In this document: in pieces, positions 1 through 8,535 of the stretch
Numbering within the stretch: position 1 is the first letter of the stretch
Layout: every line of letters begins with the position of its first letter
Source: Anaerolineales bacterium
Lineage (GTDB): Bacteria > Chloroflexota > Anaerolineae > Anaerolineales > Villigracilaceae
Reading direction: 5' to 3'
Assembly (NCBI GenBank): GCA_026928255.1
Contig: JAIXKJ010000001.1
Location: 372,001 to 436,000 of the forward strand
DNA: 64,000 bases
Translations under genes and position numbers: made by a program
The notes under the pieces: generated by a model
What the model was told of the DNA's origin: nothing
Database searches by the model: none
Seen by the model: the letters and a program-made list of their open reading frames with translations, nothing else

Positions 1-889
1 TGACCGTTTTATCTTCGTCGGCAGAGACGACAACCGCCGTGTCTGGAATTTTTTCGAGCAATTTCGCCACCGCTTTGTTGCTGGATTTATGCGCTTGCAT
101 TTCCAGCCAACGCCCGATGGAGACGAGGAAAATTAACATGGTGGCGGTGTCGAAATATAAACCGCCATGTCCGACGACGAGGTGATAAACCGACAGCCCA
201 AACGCGGAGAAAGCGCCGATGGCGATGAGCGTGTGCAAGTTGGGTTGTCCGCGCAAGAGGCTGGCGAAACCCGCGCGCAAAATGGGCAGACCGAGCAACA
301 GCAAAACGGGGATGGCGGAAATCAACATCATCACTTGGAAGAAATCCACCAGCGGCTGCGATTCGGGCGTGGCGAGGTTGAAAATTTCGCGGATGTAAAT
401 TCCCGCGCCGACGACCATATCGTGCAAAACCATCACGCCGCTAATCAGCAGGCGCATGTAAAAAGATTCTTCTTCGTCGTAAGGTTTTTCGTTTGGAAGC
501 GCGGCTTTATAACCGAGCGATTTTATTCGCTTTTTGAGTTGGCGCGGGTTAGTCAGGGTTTGGTCGAAAGTCAAGTTGGCTTGCTGTTGAATAAAACTCA
601 CTTCGGCGCTGACCACGCCTTTTGTGCGTTTGAGTTGTTCGTTCACCAGCCACGCGCAGGAGGAACACCACATATCGCCGAGCGATAAGGTGATGTTGTC
701 CGCGTTGGCGGAATTAATCGGCGCGGCGGACTCGACGGGAGATTCCGCCAACAAAGCGGAGACTTCTCTGCAAGACGGGCAACAGAACACGTCGCCGCGC
801 TCGTTGGTCAGCGGGTGGAGAGTCGTCAGCCCGCAGAGCGAGCAAACGGAGAGCGATTTAGCGGAAGGTGCGGAAGCGGCGATGGACAT
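1..889 (-). CDS. Copper P-type ATPase, CcoI/FixI type (5' part, cut by window edge)
   Basis: About 296 N-terminal residues are visible; the rest lies outside the window. The N-terminus carries Cys16/Cys19 and an FCCPSC cluster near residues 35-40, then a heavy-metal-associated domain with the copper-binding CxxC of GDMWCSSCAW (Cys75, Cys78), then several membrane helices. This layout is typical of the CcoI/FixI ATPases that move Cu+ during heme-copper oxidase assembly. It begins 3 nt after the stop of the SafE-like gene, and the oxidase operon lies upstream on the same strand, so a role in metallating that enzyme is a reasonable inference. The P-domain DKTG motif is not in the window and cannot be checked. 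Confidence 0.85.
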   Translation of the reverse strand, partial: MSIAASAPSAKSLSVCSLCGLTTLHPLTNERGDVFCCPSCREVSALLAESPVESAAPINSANADNITLSLGDMWCSSCAWLVNEQLKRTKGVVSAEVSFIQQQANLTFDQTLTNPRQLKKRIKSLGYKAALPNEKPYDEEESFYMRLLISGVMVLHDMVVGAGIYIREIFNLATPESQPLVDFFQVMMLISAIPVLLLLGLPILRAGFASLLRGQPNLHTLIAIGAFSAFGLSVYHLVVGHGGLYFDTATMLIFLVSIGRWLEMQAHKSSNKAVAKLLEKIPDTAVVVSADEDKTV

Positions 890-892
890 AAT

Positions 893-1561
893 TTACCAGA
901 ACATGAATTCCCCAAGCATGAAGTGATTGACTAAACCTAATGCGGCGAATCCGCGCATGGCAAATTGAAAGCCGAAAACCATCAGCGTGAGAGAGGCGAG
1001 TCCGCGAGACCAAAGGCGCGAGAGGGATTTTCCCGCCAGCCATTTGACGAGAAACAGACTCGGAACGGTGGCAATGCCGAAGACGAACATATTCAACGCG
1101 CCCAGCCAAGCGGATTTGGCGGCAATGGCGGTAACGAGCGCGGCGAGAATTAAGCCGCAGGGGAGGAGTCCCCAAAGGAGGCCGATCAAGTACGGGCTGA
1201 GGGGAGAGGCGGATTTATATCCGCGCATTAACTTGCCCCAGCGTCCGCTCCAACCTGAAAGGAGGAGTTCGGGCGAGGGAGTTAATCCAATAAACGCCGC
1301 CGCCATGTAAAAAGCGATCAGCGCGAAAAGAATGGAAATAATGGCTTGGAGGTTGTGAAAAGACCAGAGCGTTTGTCCGAAAACGCCGAAGATTGCGCCG
1401 AGCAGCGAGTAGGTAGTGATGCGCCCGGCGTGGACGAGAATCCACGAGAGTTTATTTTGGAAGAGGGTTTGGCGGTCGAGAAGGATAACGATGCCGCCGC
1501 ACATGCCGACGCAATGACCGAAACTTCCGAGAAAACCGATAAGGAAAGGAGCAAGTAACAT
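893..1561 (-). CDS. SafE/TauE-like membrane protein, oxidase maturation type
   Basis: 222 residues with about six predicted membrane helices. It has the GHCVGMCGG motif at residues 15-23 and a second LLPCG motif in the middle, the signature of the sulfite-exporter/DsbD-like (SafE) family found in cytochrome oxidase maturation clusters beside CcoI. It is followed after 3 nt by the copper ATPase, so the two are almost certainly cotranscribed. The conserved cysteines suggest metal or thiol handling in the membrane. The exact substrate cannot be told from sequence. Confidence 0.8.
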   Translation of the reverse strand: MLLAPFLIGFLGSFGHCVGMCGGIVILLDRQTLFQNKLSWILVHAGRITTYSLLGAIFGVFGQTLWSFHNLQAIISILFALIAFYMAAAFIGLTPSPELLLSGWSGRWGKLMRGYKSASPLSPYLIGLLWGLLPCGLILAALVTAIAAKSAWLGALNMFVFGIATVPSLFLVKWLAGKSLSRLWSRGLASLTLMVFGFQFAMRGFAALGLVNHFMLGEFMFW

Positions 1562-1633
1562 AAGGGTTGTTGTCTCGAAAAAATAACAATAAAAAGTTTT
1601 ATAGAAATCTTTGAGACGTTCTTTATCAAGCGT

Positions 1634-1671
1634 ATTTCCGCCCGAAGCGCAATTGCGCTTCGGGCGGAAAT
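1634..1671. terminator. Perfect 17-bp hairpin between oxidase operon and safE-like gene
   Basis: Two 17-base arms (ATTTCCGCCCGAAGCGC and its exact complement) flank an AATT loop, 20 nt past the stop of the oxidase subunit I gene. There is no clear T-run, so it may act as an mRNA 3' end stabiliser or a weak terminator rather than a classical intrinsic terminator. Confidence 0.6.
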
Positions 1672-1690
1672 GTTGGGGGAGAAAATGAAA

Positions 1691-3418
1691 CTAGCGGATG
1701 AACCAAGTGCGTCCGAGCAGCCACCAGTTAGCGAGGTAGTACACGGCGAACCAAACGAGGAAGGCGAAGACGAGAACGAACGTGCCTTTGGGTTGATTCT
1801 GTTTCTTTTCCATCTGCTCTTCGGTAATGCTGGCAGATTCGAGCAGCGGGTTGCCTTCGCCGCCAGCGACCAAAATGGTTGCGGCTTCTTTGCGTTCGCC
1901 GGTGAAGATGGAAACGAGGACGACGGCAATGTACATGATGCCGCCGACGACCGCAATCAACGCGCCGATGCCGAAGATAGCGAGCGTCAGGTTGACGGTG
2001 CCGGGAACGACGCCAGCGAAGGTGATGTCCCAGCTGCGACGGGCGACGCCTTGCAAACCGCTAGTGATCATGCCGAGCGAGAGCAACGCCGTGCCGCCGC
2101 CGTAAACGTAAGGCTGCCATTGCGCCCACTTCTTCAGTTTTAATTCCTTGCGGAAGATGAGCGGGATGACGTAATAAGTGAAGCCCATGAAGGCGACGGT
2201 CGTGCCGCCGACGACGGTGGCGTGGAAGTGACCGGGCAAGCGCATCGTGTTGTGCACCAGCATGTTGATTTGTTCCGTGCCGATGGTAACGCCAGTTACG
2301 CCGCCGACCCAGCCGAAGAGCACCATTGAAATCACAAGCGAACTGAAGCCTGGTTCGTTCCACGGCGCGTCTCTTAGCCAGCCGAATAAGCCTTTAGTGT
2401 GTCCCTTAATTCGCATGGCGGTTTCCATTGCGCCAGGGATGGAGAAGGCGTGCATCATCGAGCCGAGCACCGCGAGGTACATCGCGTAAGAGGTGTTGAC
2501 GGCTTTCCAAGCGAAGGTCAAGCCCGGGTCGACCAACAAGTGGTGAGCGGAGCCGAGATTGATGAAGAACAAGTAGAGGATGAAGGCAAGGCGCGAGAAC
2601 TTCTCGTTCAACGGGCGGATGCCGATGGTTATGTTCGCCAACATGTACCAAACTGAAACCATCGCGGCGAGGTTGACTTGTTGCGCGGGATGTCCGAAGC
2701 CCCAGAAGAAGTTGCGGTAAATGCCCGGGTCGTAGTGAGCGATTACGCCGAGCGACCAGAAGAAAGCGGGGACGATGGCGGCGGCGCCTTCCAACAAAGT
2801 GAAGACGGCGATAATCGCGGTCGCCATTAAGCCGAAGACGACCAGCGGCAGCGAGCCTTCAAAGCGCTTTTCGCGTTTGGCGACGACGACGTTGATGAAG
2901 AAAGTGCTGGTCGTAATTAACGCGCCGACGGCGTAAAGAATGTAACTGAAATAGAAAATGGGCTGCGCTTTGAGCGGAACGTACGCCGTGAACATGACCG
3001 TGTTTTTCGGGTCAAATAAAACGACGATGTTCGCCAGCACGCCGCCGACGGTCATCATGCCCCAGCCTGCCCAAGCGAGTTTGGGGGCGGCGTGTCGGGC
3101 GTTGAGCAGCGCCGTCGAGCCGAAGGTCAGCAGCGCCATTTCAAAAAAGACTACCCAAGCAACGAGCATGTCAATGCCGTGCAGGGTGAGCAGACGATAA
3201 AACCAAGCCGCGTCGAGCAGATGAATTGCTTGCCAGCGGGTGAGGGCAATCAACAAAGCGGCGATGCCGCCGAGCGTGAGGGTAACGACCGCCATAATCG
3301 CGTTGGCGATGATGAGGCGTTCGGTGTGCATATCCACTTTGAGCGTGGTTACGCCGCAGACGCGATAATCGTCTTTCGCGCCTTTCGTCCAGGGGGTGGT
3401 GGGAGCGAGCGCTGCCAT
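1691..3418 (-). CDS. Heme-copper oxidase superfamily subunit I, B-family-like, lacking the active-site Tyr (possible NO reductase)
   Basis: 575 residues, about 14 membrane helices, alignable by eye to Thermus ba3 oxidase subunit I. Heme and copper ligands are present: His80 (low-spin heme), His243 (CuB) in FGHPAQQVN, His292/His293 (CuB) in AHHLLVDPG, His397 and His399 in PGHFHA. The tyrosine cross-linked to the CuB histidine in oxygen reductases (HPxVY) is Gln247 here. Some residues expected in the B-family K-channel also look changed (a Tyr to Val254, a Thr to Ala). Loss of this Tyr is a hallmark of heme-copper superfamily members that reduce NO. A strong AGGAG precedes the ATG, 13 nt after the subunit II stop. 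An atypical O2 reductase remains possible. Confidence 0.85.
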   Translation of the reverse strand: MAALAPTTPWTKGAKDDYRVCGVTTLKVDMHTERLIIANAIMAVVTLTLGGIAALLIALTRWQAIHLLDAAWFYRLLTLHGIDMLVAWVVFFEMALLTFGSTALLNARHAAPKLAWAGWGMMTVGGVLANIVVLFDPKNTVMFTAYVPLKAQPIFYFSYILYAVGALITTSTFFINVVVAKREKRFEGSLPLVVFGLMATAIIAVFTLLEGAAAIVPAFFWSLGVIAHYDPGIYRNFFWGFGHPAQQVNLAAMVSVWYMLANITIGIRPLNEKFSRLAFILYLFFINLGSAHHLLVDPGLTFAWKAVNTSYAMYLAVLGSMMHAFSIPGAMETAMRIKGHTKGLFGWLRDAPWNEPGFSSLVISMVLFGWVGGVTGVTIGTEQINMLVHNTMRLPGHFHATVVGGTTVAFMGFTYYVIPLIFRKELKLKKWAQWQPYVYGGGTALLSLGMITSGLQGVARRSWDITFAGVVPGTVNLTLAIFGIGALIAVVGGIMYIAVVLVSIFTGERKEAATILVAGGEGNPLLESASITEEQMEKKQNQPKGTFVLVFAFLVWFAVYYLANWWLLGRTWFIR

Positions 3419-3431
3419 CTTAAGTAATCTC

Positions 3432-3962
3432 CTATTTCACGATGATCTTGCCGATCATCGTGTGATGACCGAGGGAGCAGAATTCGTTGCAAATGATGGT
3501 AAATTCGCCGCTGGTGGTGGGCGTAATCGTGGCGACGTAATCGTAGTCGGGGACGACCTGCAAGTTGATGTTGACCGGTTGCAGCGAGAAGCCGTGACCG
3601 AGATCCATCGAAGACAGGTGCAAGCGATATTGTTCGCCTTTGCGAAGTTGCAAAATGGGATACCATTGCCAAGTGCTGGCGCGGATGTACACATCCGAGC
3701 CGCCCGGCGCTTCGACAACCGGCAACTTAATGCCGTTGATGGTGTCTTCGCCGACTTTGTATTTCTCGACGAATTCGGTTACTTTGGCGTTATAGTCCAG
3801 CGGGCTGATTTTGTACGTTTCCGCAGGGACGTTTTGTTTGCCCATGTAATACCATAAAGGCATCATCACGGTCAGGAAGACGCACCAGACGAGGGCGACG
3901 GTCAGCCAAGTCTTTTCCATGCGTCCAATTGGTTTCCACCAAGTTTTTTCGGGCGCTAACAT
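3432..3962 (-). CDS. Heme-copper oxidase subunit II with intact CuA site
   Basis: 176 residues with one N-terminal membrane helix (about 17-40) and a periplasmic cupredoxin domain. The CuA ligands are complete: His123, Cys158, Glu160, Cys162, His166 and Met169 (CNEFCSLGHHTM). The aromatic WQWYP patch where a c-type cytochrome would deliver electrons is also present. The short single-helix form matches B-family (ba3-type) enzymes. An intact CuA implies a soluble or lipid-anchored cytochrome c or cupredoxin donor; the cytochrome c lipoprotein at 9.6 kb is one candidate. The gene lies between the small subunit and subunit I genes in one operon. Confidence 0.9.
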   Translation of the reverse strand: MLAPEKTWWKPIGRMEKTWLTVALVWCVFLTVMMPLWYYMGKQNVPAETYKISPLDYNAKVTEFVEKYKVGEDTINGIKLPVVEAPGGSDVYIRASTWQWYPILQLRKGEQYRLHLSSMDLGHGFSLQPVNINLQVVPDYDYVATITPTTSGEFTIICNEFCSLGHHTMIGKIIVK

Positions 3963-3981
3963 GTTTTATCTTCTCCTTAAA

Positions 3982-4143
3982 TTAATAGGGGGCGACGGGG
4001 ACGTTAAGCAAATCGTAAATGCCCCAAGCGTTGTAAATTAATCCGCTAATGGCAAGCGACAAAACGAACAATAGCCAAATATTGTCAAATAGAGATTGCC
4101 ATTTCTCGGCGTTTTTATCTTCCTCGTGCGGGTGCGCAGACAT
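3982..4143 (-). CDS. Small single-helix oxidase subunit (53 aa)
   Basis: A 53-codon gene that starts with ATG at 4143 after AAGGAGAAGG and ends 20 nt before the subunit II start. The protein begins MSAHPHEEDKNAEKW, has one hydrophobic helix (about residues 19-42) and ends LLNVPVAPY. Position, strand, ribosome site and topology suit the small accessory subunit (IIa-like) common in B-family heme-copper enzymes. No family match could be tested. Confidence 0.75.
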   Translation of the reverse strand: MSAHPHEEDKNAEKWQSLFDNIWLLFVLSLAISGLIYNAWGIYDLLNVPVAPY

Positions 4144-4161
4144 ATCCTTCTCCTTTTTTAG

Positions 4162-4175
4162 TGTGATTTTTCACA
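4162..4175. promoter_or_regulatory. Palindrome upstream of oxidase operon
   Basis: TGTGA-TTTT-TCACA is a perfect inverted repeat 18 nt before the start codon of the small subunit. The halves resemble Crp/Fnr-family half sites but with a 4-nt spacer. It could be an operator, or a small hairpin in the 5' leader. Confidence 0.35.
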
Positions 4176-4229
4176 ATCAGCGAGGTAAAAATCAATTCGC
4201 CAATCATAAATGGAAAATTAGAAAGGAAC

Positions 4230-4245
4230 TGTAACAAAAGTTACA
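4230..4245. promoter_or_regulatory. Second palindrome upstream of oxidase operon
   Basis: TGTAAC-AAAA-GTTACA is a perfect 16-bp inverted repeat about 86 bp upstream of the oxidase operon start codon, beside the purA terminator. The 6-4-6 layout would suit a dimeric regulator of the Crp/Fnr type. Binding is inference. Confidence 0.35.
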
Positions 4246-4247
4246 AA

Positions 4248-4275
4248 AACAAAGATGACGAATGTCATCTTTGTT
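4248..4275 (-). terminator. Intrinsic terminator of purA
   Basis: A 12-bp perfect stem (arm ACAAAGATGAC plus one A:T pair) with a 4-nt loop lies 12 nt past the purA stop and is followed on the minus strand by a T-rich tract. Confidence 0.8.
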
Positions 4276-4287
4276 AGGAGGATGTTT

Positions 4288-5553
4288 TTAGCGTCGAATC
4301 GTTTCTTCGCGCGCCGGCCCGACGCCGATCATCGTCGCCGAAACGCCTGCCGCTTCTTCCGCCATTTTGACGTAATTCTGCGCGTTGGGCGGCAGCTCCT
4401 CAAACGAGCGCGCCGCGCGGATGTCTTCGTCCCAGCCGGGCAACGTCTCATAGACGCATTCGACTTGCTCCAAACCGTAAGCGTCCACGTCCGCATAGCG
4501 GATTGTTTTCCCGTTCATCTTATATTCAGTGCAAACTTTGATTTCTTTCAAGCCGCTCAACACGTCCAACTTCGTCAAGCAGATTTCCGTAACGCCGCTC
4601 AACTGCGCGGACGTTCGCACGAGTTCCAAATCCAGCCAGCCGACGCGCCGAATGCGCCCGGTCGTCGCCGCCACTTCGCCAAATTTTTGATAGGCTTCGC
4701 TTTGCGCGTCGAGAATTTCCGTCGGCAAAGGTCCGCCGCCGACGCGAGTCGTGTAGGCTTTGGTAACGCCGACCACTTGATTAATATAACGCGGCGGAAT
4801 GCCCAAGCCCGCCGAAGCCGCCGAAGGAATCGTCGTCGAAGCGGTAACGAAGGGGTAAGTCCCCCAATCGGTGTCTAAAAACGAGCCCATCGCTTGTTCG
4901 AGCAAAAAGGTTTTATTTTCTTTCAAACCGTCTTGCACGAGCGAAAACAATTCTTTAAGGTAAGGCTTGACCTTTTTGTAATAAGCGCGATATTCGCCGC
5001 GTACGTCTTCGTACTTCAAGGCTTCGCCGCCTAAGGCGACGATGATTTTATTCTTTAAGGTTAACTGCAATTGCAAACGGTTTTCAAAAGCGTCGCTCGT
5101 GAAGTCCGTCCAGCGGATGCCGTTATAACTGACCTTGTCCGCAAAGACCGGCCCGATGCCGCGCCGCGTGGTGCCAGTCGCGCCCGCGCCTTTGGCTTCT
5201 TCGTACAAGCCGTCCAAAATTTTGTGATAAGGCATAATCACATGCGAGCGCGGCGAAACCCACAAGCGCCCGTCCGCGTTGACGCCCGCTTGGTTGAGCG
5301 TCTCGATTTCGTCGAGCAACACCGACGGGTCAACTACCACGCCGCCGCCAATCAACCCGACGACGTTCGGCGCAAAAATTCCCGAAGGCACAAGGTGAAT
5401 CTTAAACGTCCCAAACTGATTGATGACCGTATGCCCGGCGTTGTTGCCGCCGTTGAAACGCGCCACATAATCCGCGCGCTCCGCCAAAAAATCCACCGCC
5501 TTGCCTTTGCCTTCGTCGCCCCATTGCGAGCCGATCACTGCGATAACCGTCAT
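4288..5553 (-). CDS. purA: Adenylosuccinate synthetase
   Basis: 421 residues, full length for the family. It joins IMP and aspartate with GTP to give adenylosuccinate, the first step from IMP to AMP. The N-terminus has the diagnostic GSQWGDEGKGK loop with catalytic Asp and Lys, followed by FNGGNNAGHT, the RRGIGP segment and DVLSGL near the C-terminus. An AAGGAG site precedes the ATG by 6 nt. It is a single gene far from the main purine operon at 48-63 kb, divergent from guaB-like and followed by its own terminator. Confidence 0.97.
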   Translation of the reverse strand: MTVIAVIGSQWGDEGKGKAVDFLAERADYVARFNGGNNAGHTVINQFGTFKIHLVPSGIFAPNVVGLIGGGVVVDPSVLLDEIETLNQAGVNADGRLWVSPRSHVIMPYHKILDGLYEEAKGAGATGTTRRGIGPVFADKVSYNGIRWTDFTSDAFENRLQLQLTLKNKIIVALGGEALKYEDVRGEYRAYYKKVKPYLKELFSLVQDGLKENKTFLLEQAMGSFLDTDWGTYPFVTASTTIPSAASAGLGIPPRYINQVVGVTKAYTTRVGGGPLPTEILDAQSEAYQKFGEVAATTGRIRRVGWLDLELVRTSAQLSGVTEICLTKLDVLSGLKEIKVCTEYKMNGKTIRYADVDAYGLEQVECVYETLPGWDEDIRAARSFEELPPNAQNYVKMAEEAAGVSATMIGVGPAREETIRR

Positions 5554-5734
5554 GCCGTCTCCTTAAGTTTTTTAGAATTTCCTGATTCTTGCCCAGCGCC
5601 GACTCTCATCCGCAGGCGCGCCGCTTTCTCCGCCCAAGCCGAATCAACGTTCAGCGGGCGCTTTTTCATCCCGATTATAATTTGACTAGCGCGTAAAAGC
5701 GCCGACAATTAACAAAGAAATTTTGGAGAACGAA

Positions 5735-7174
5735 ATGAGAATTTTGCCCGAAACCGCTTTAACTTACGACGACGTCTTGCTCGTCCCGCAATACTCCAAC
5801 GTGGATTCTCGCCGCGCCCTTTCGACGAAGAGTCCGCTGACGAAAAAAATCATTTTGCAAGCGCCGATTATTTCCGCGAATATGGACGTGGTAACCGAAA
5901 GCGAAATGGCGATTACGATGGCGCGAGAAGGCGGCATTGGCATCATCCACCGCTTTATGACCATCGCCGAGCAAGCGCGTCAAATCGAGCGCGTGAAAAA
6001 AGCCGAATCCTTTATCGTGGAGAATCCGCTGACGATGAGCGATCAACGCACGGTCGGCGATGTGCGGCGCGTCGTCGAGGAGACCGACACCGGCGGCATC
6101 TTAATCCTCGATCAAAACGAAAAATTAATCGGCATTGTTACCACGCGCGATTTGTTGTTTGAATACAGCGACGATAAATTGCTGACTGAAATTATGACGC
6201 GCAAGGTACATACCGCGCCGCCCGACACGTCTCTTAAAGAAGCGGAGCGCATCTTGCATGAGCATCGCATCGAGAAGTTGCCGCTGGTCAACCACGAGGG
6301 GAAGGTCGTCGGCTTGATTACCTTAAAAGATATTATGAAGACCACGCAATACCCGAAGGCCACCAAAGACGCGAAGGGACGGCTCGCCGTCGGCGCGGCG
6401 GTGGGCGTGCGCGATAAAGAAATGCGCCGCGTGGAGGCTGCCTTGCAAGCGGGCGCGGATTGCATCGTCGTGGACATCGCGCACGGCGATTCGCAATTGG
6501 AATTGGACATGCTGAAAAATATCCGCAAGCATTTTCCCGAAGCGCAAATTATCGGCGGCAACGTGGCGACAGCGGACGGGACGAAGCGCCTGATTGACGC
6601 GGGTGTGGACGCGGTAAAAGTCGGCGTCGGCCCGGGCTCCATTTGCGTTACGCGCCAAGTCGCGGGGTCGGGCGTGCCGCAGTTGACGGCGGTCATCGAG
6701 TGCGCCGAAGCCGCGCGCGCTTCGGGGACGCCGATTGTCGCCGACGGCGGAATCCGTTACCCTGGCGACGTGGCGAAGGCAATCGCCGCCGGCGCGCAGA
6801 CGGTGATGATTGGCTCGCTGTTGGCTGGCACGGACGAAAGCCCGGGCATGATTATGACTCGGCGCGGACATCGCTACAAAGCCTCGCGCGGCATGGCGTC
6901 GCTGGCGGCGAACATCGAACGCAATAAGCGCGAAGGCAACGACCTTTCCCGCGAAGAGATTGAAGAGTACGTCGCCGAAGGAGTCGAAGCCGCCGTGCCG
7001 TATCGCGGAAAGGCGCGCGAAACGCTGACTCAACTTATCGGCGGATTGCAGTCGGGCATGAGTTACAGCGGCGCGAAGACGATTGAAGAATTTCAAGAGA
7101 AAGCGCTTTTCGTGCGGATGACCGGTTCGGGCTTGAAAGAATCAGGCCCGCATGATGTGGAAGTGTTAGGATAG
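5735..7174 (+). CDS. guaB: IMP dehydrogenase/GMP reductase family protein with CBS pair (divergent)
   Basis: 479 residues from the ATG at 5735, chosen because GGAG sits 6 nt upstream; an in-frame TTG 12 nt earlier has no ribosome site. It is a TIM barrel with a CBS pair at about residues 95-205. Catalytic Cys304 lies in [10 protein letters not shown], and [12 protein letters not shown] marks the phosphate-binding loop. The mobile flap lacks the Arg-Tyr pair of ordinary IMP dehydrogenases and instead has a charged stretch ending [10 protein letters not shown] second, canonical copy lies at 49.7-51.2 kb. It could be a specialised IMP dehydrogenase or a CBS-containing GMP reductase. A receiver-domain gene follows after 14 nt. 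Confidence 0.85.
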   Translation: MRILPETALTYDDVLLVPQYSNVDSRRALSTKSPLTKKIILQAPIISANMDVVTESEMAITMAREGGIGIIHRFMTIAEQARQIERVKKAESFIVENPLTMSDQRTVGDVRRVVEETDTGGILILDQNEKLIGIVTTRDLLFEYSDDKLLTEIMTRKVHTAPPDTSLKEAERILHEHRIEKLPLVNHEGKVVGLITLKDIMKTTQYPKATKDAKGRLAVGAAVGVRDKEMRRVEAALQAGADCIVVDIAHGDSQLELDMLKNIRKHFPEAQIIGGNVATADGTKRLIDAGVDAVKVGVGPGSICVTRQVAGSGVPQLTAVIECAEAARASGTPIVADGGIRYPGDVAKAIAAGAQTVMIGSLLAGTDESPGMIMTRRGHRYKASRGMASLAANIERNKREGNDLSREEIEEYVAEGVEAAVPYRGKARETLTQLIGGLQSGMSYSGAKTIEEFQEKALFVRMTGSGLKESGPHDVEVLG

Positions 7175-7188
7175 TCGTCGGAGGACGA

Positions 7189-7554
7189 ATGACTGAAGGT
7201 TTGATTATTGACGACAACCGCCACACGGCGGATGCGTTGCAACAAATGCTCGGCTTGTTGGGCTTGCAAGCGAGAGTCGCTTACGGTTCTGCCGCGGCGA
7301 TGGCGATTTTGGCGAGCGTTACGCCGCAATTTATCTGCTTGGATGTTAACATGCCCGGCGTGGACGGAATCGAAGTGTTGGCGTACATCCGCCGCGAGCC
7401 GCGTTTGACGAAAACGCCGGTCGTCGTCATTACCTCCGACGATCAAGCCGAGACGCGCCAAAAGGTAATGCGCGGCGGAGCGCAGGCGATGATCCTTAAG
7501 CCGATTACGATTGACGCGCTGGAAAGCGCGTTTAAGAAAGCGAATCTGTTGTAA
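7189..7554 (+). CDS. Stand-alone response regulator receiver protein
   Basis: 121 residues, a single receiver domain with no output domain. The acidic pair Asp8/Asp9, phospho-acceptor Asp52 (LDVNMPGVDG), Thr82 and Lys104 (KPI) are all present, so it should be phosphorylatable. It starts 14 nt after the guaB-like stop, preceded by GGAGG, and is probably cotranscribed with it. No histidine kinase is in the window, so the partner is unknown. Confidence 0.9.
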   Translation: MTEGLIIDDNRHTADALQQMLGLLGLQARVAYGSAAAMAILASVTPQFICLDVNMPGVDGIEVLAYIRREPRLTKTPVVVITSDDQAETRQKVMRGGAQAMILKPITIDALESAFKKANLL

Positions 7555-7572
7555 TGTCTGCCTAATGCTCTG

Positions 7573-7655
7573 TTGCGAACGCTGTCGCTGCGAGCGAAGC
7601 GAAGCAGTCCTTTTGTAAAACGTAGAGATTGCTTCGCCGCTTTCAGCGGCTCGCA
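7573..7655. repeat. Dispersed 'GCGAAGCAATC'-type palindromic repeat
   Basis: Two arms, GCTGCGAGCGAAGCGAAGCA and the roughly complementary TTGCTTCGCC...GGCTCGCAACG, flank a short spacer in the gap after the receiver gene. A weaker copy occurs at 11921-11990. This looks like a REP-type intergenic element whose transcript would form a long hairpin. Confidence 0.6.
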
Positions 7656-7680
7656 ACGACAAAAATTATATTTTTGTCGT
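7656..7680. terminator. Bidirectional terminator hairpin
   Basis: ACGACAAAAA-TTATA-TTTTTGTCGT is a perfect 10-bp inverted repeat whose A/T arms form T-runs on either strand. It sits between the convergent receiver gene and the lipoprotein gene. Confidence 0.65.
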
Positions 7681-7730
7681 TATTGCAACAGAACATTTAC
7701 TCTTCTTTAAGAGTAACTCTTTCTTGCAAA

Positions 7731-8534
7731 TTATGGCGGGGGCCAGGGGATTTCGGCGGGCTGTGAAAACCCGTGTTTTTCGACGGTGTAGATTCTGCCG
7801 TAAGAGGGCGAGGCGCAGCCCGCTTCGTCTTTGACGGAATAGGTCGTCGTGAATTGGTCGGGATAAGAGAAAGTCCACCAGATGTACGCGCCGCCTTGAC
7901 AGACGAAGGCTTCGATTAAATAACCGCGATCTTTATCTTCGGTCATTTGCATTTGATCCCACGAGACGACGACTTGGTCGCCGTTGCGATAAGCGCGGAC
8001 GTTCTTCGGCGGACCGTACATATTGCTGCCAACAGATTGCAAATTTGGCTCGATGCGATTCAACGCGCCGACGTCGCCGACCACGTCCACGACGGAGGGC
8101 GCGACCCAGCAGAAGTAATTCAACTTGTCAAATTTGACGTAAAGCCAATTACTGTATAAAGCGCGGTTGCGTACCGTGCCCGTGTCGCCGACGAATAAGT
8201 CCGCCGCGTGAAGGTAGGCGACGGCGGGCCCGTAACGACAATGCGCCTGCTTGTTGACGGTAACTGCGGGGAAGGAAAATTCCGGCGCGGAGGTGGCTGT
8301 CGGTTCGGCGGTGTTTGTCGGCGCGGAAGTTTGAGTCGCTGTCGGCGCGGAAGTTTGAGTCGCTGTCGGCGCGGAGGTTGGGACGGACGTAAACGTCGCC
8401 GTCGCGGAGGGAAGCGGCGCAGAAGTCGCCGCGAGGACGACGGCGGTTTCGGTCGGCGGCGGCGCGGTCAGCGGGGCGTTGCAGGCGGAAACGGCAAGGG
8501 CGATCAACGTCAAAACGAAGCGGACTTTTTTCAT
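7731..8534 (-). CDS. Lipoprotein with Thr/Pro-rich linker and SH3-like domain
   Basis: 267 residues from the ATG at 8534, 1 nt after the glycerophosphodiesterase stop; an ATG 21 nt upstream would overlap that gene. The N-terminus is a lipoprotein signal (lipobox ending VSAC). A Thr/Ser/Pro/Ala-rich linker contains a tandem SAPTATQT duplication encoded by a roughly 30-bp DNA repeat. The C-terminal part begins with an SH3b-like segment (RYGPAVAYLHAADLFVGDTG) and continues into a Trp-rich, fibronectin-like region. It is probably an envelope-anchored protein; no enzymatic residues are recognised. Confidence 0.75.
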   Translation of the reverse strand: MKKVRFVLTLIALAVSACNAPLTAPPPTETAVVLAATSAPLPSATATFTSVPTSAPTATQTSAPTATQTSAPTNTAEPTATSAPEFSFPAVTVNKQAHCRYGPAVAYLHAADLFVGDTGTVRNRALYSNWLYVKFDKLNYFCWVAPSVVDVVGDVGALNRIEPNLQSVGSNMYGPPKNVRAYRNGDQVVVSWDQMQMTEDKDRGYLIEAFVCQGGAYIWWTFSYPDQFTTTYSVKDEAGCASPSYGRIYTVEKHGFSQPAEIPWPPP

Positions 8535-8535
8535 C

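Noticed and set aside
1634..1671. Long perfect hairpin as an integron or transposon end
   Set aside because: It is single-copy in the window, lies just after a stop codon and has no integrase or transposase nearby.
8285..8380. 30-bp tandem repeat in the lipoprotein gene as a separate mobile repeat
   Set aside because: It encodes a Ser/Ala/Pro/Thr linker duplication typical of such lipoproteins and is explained by slippage.
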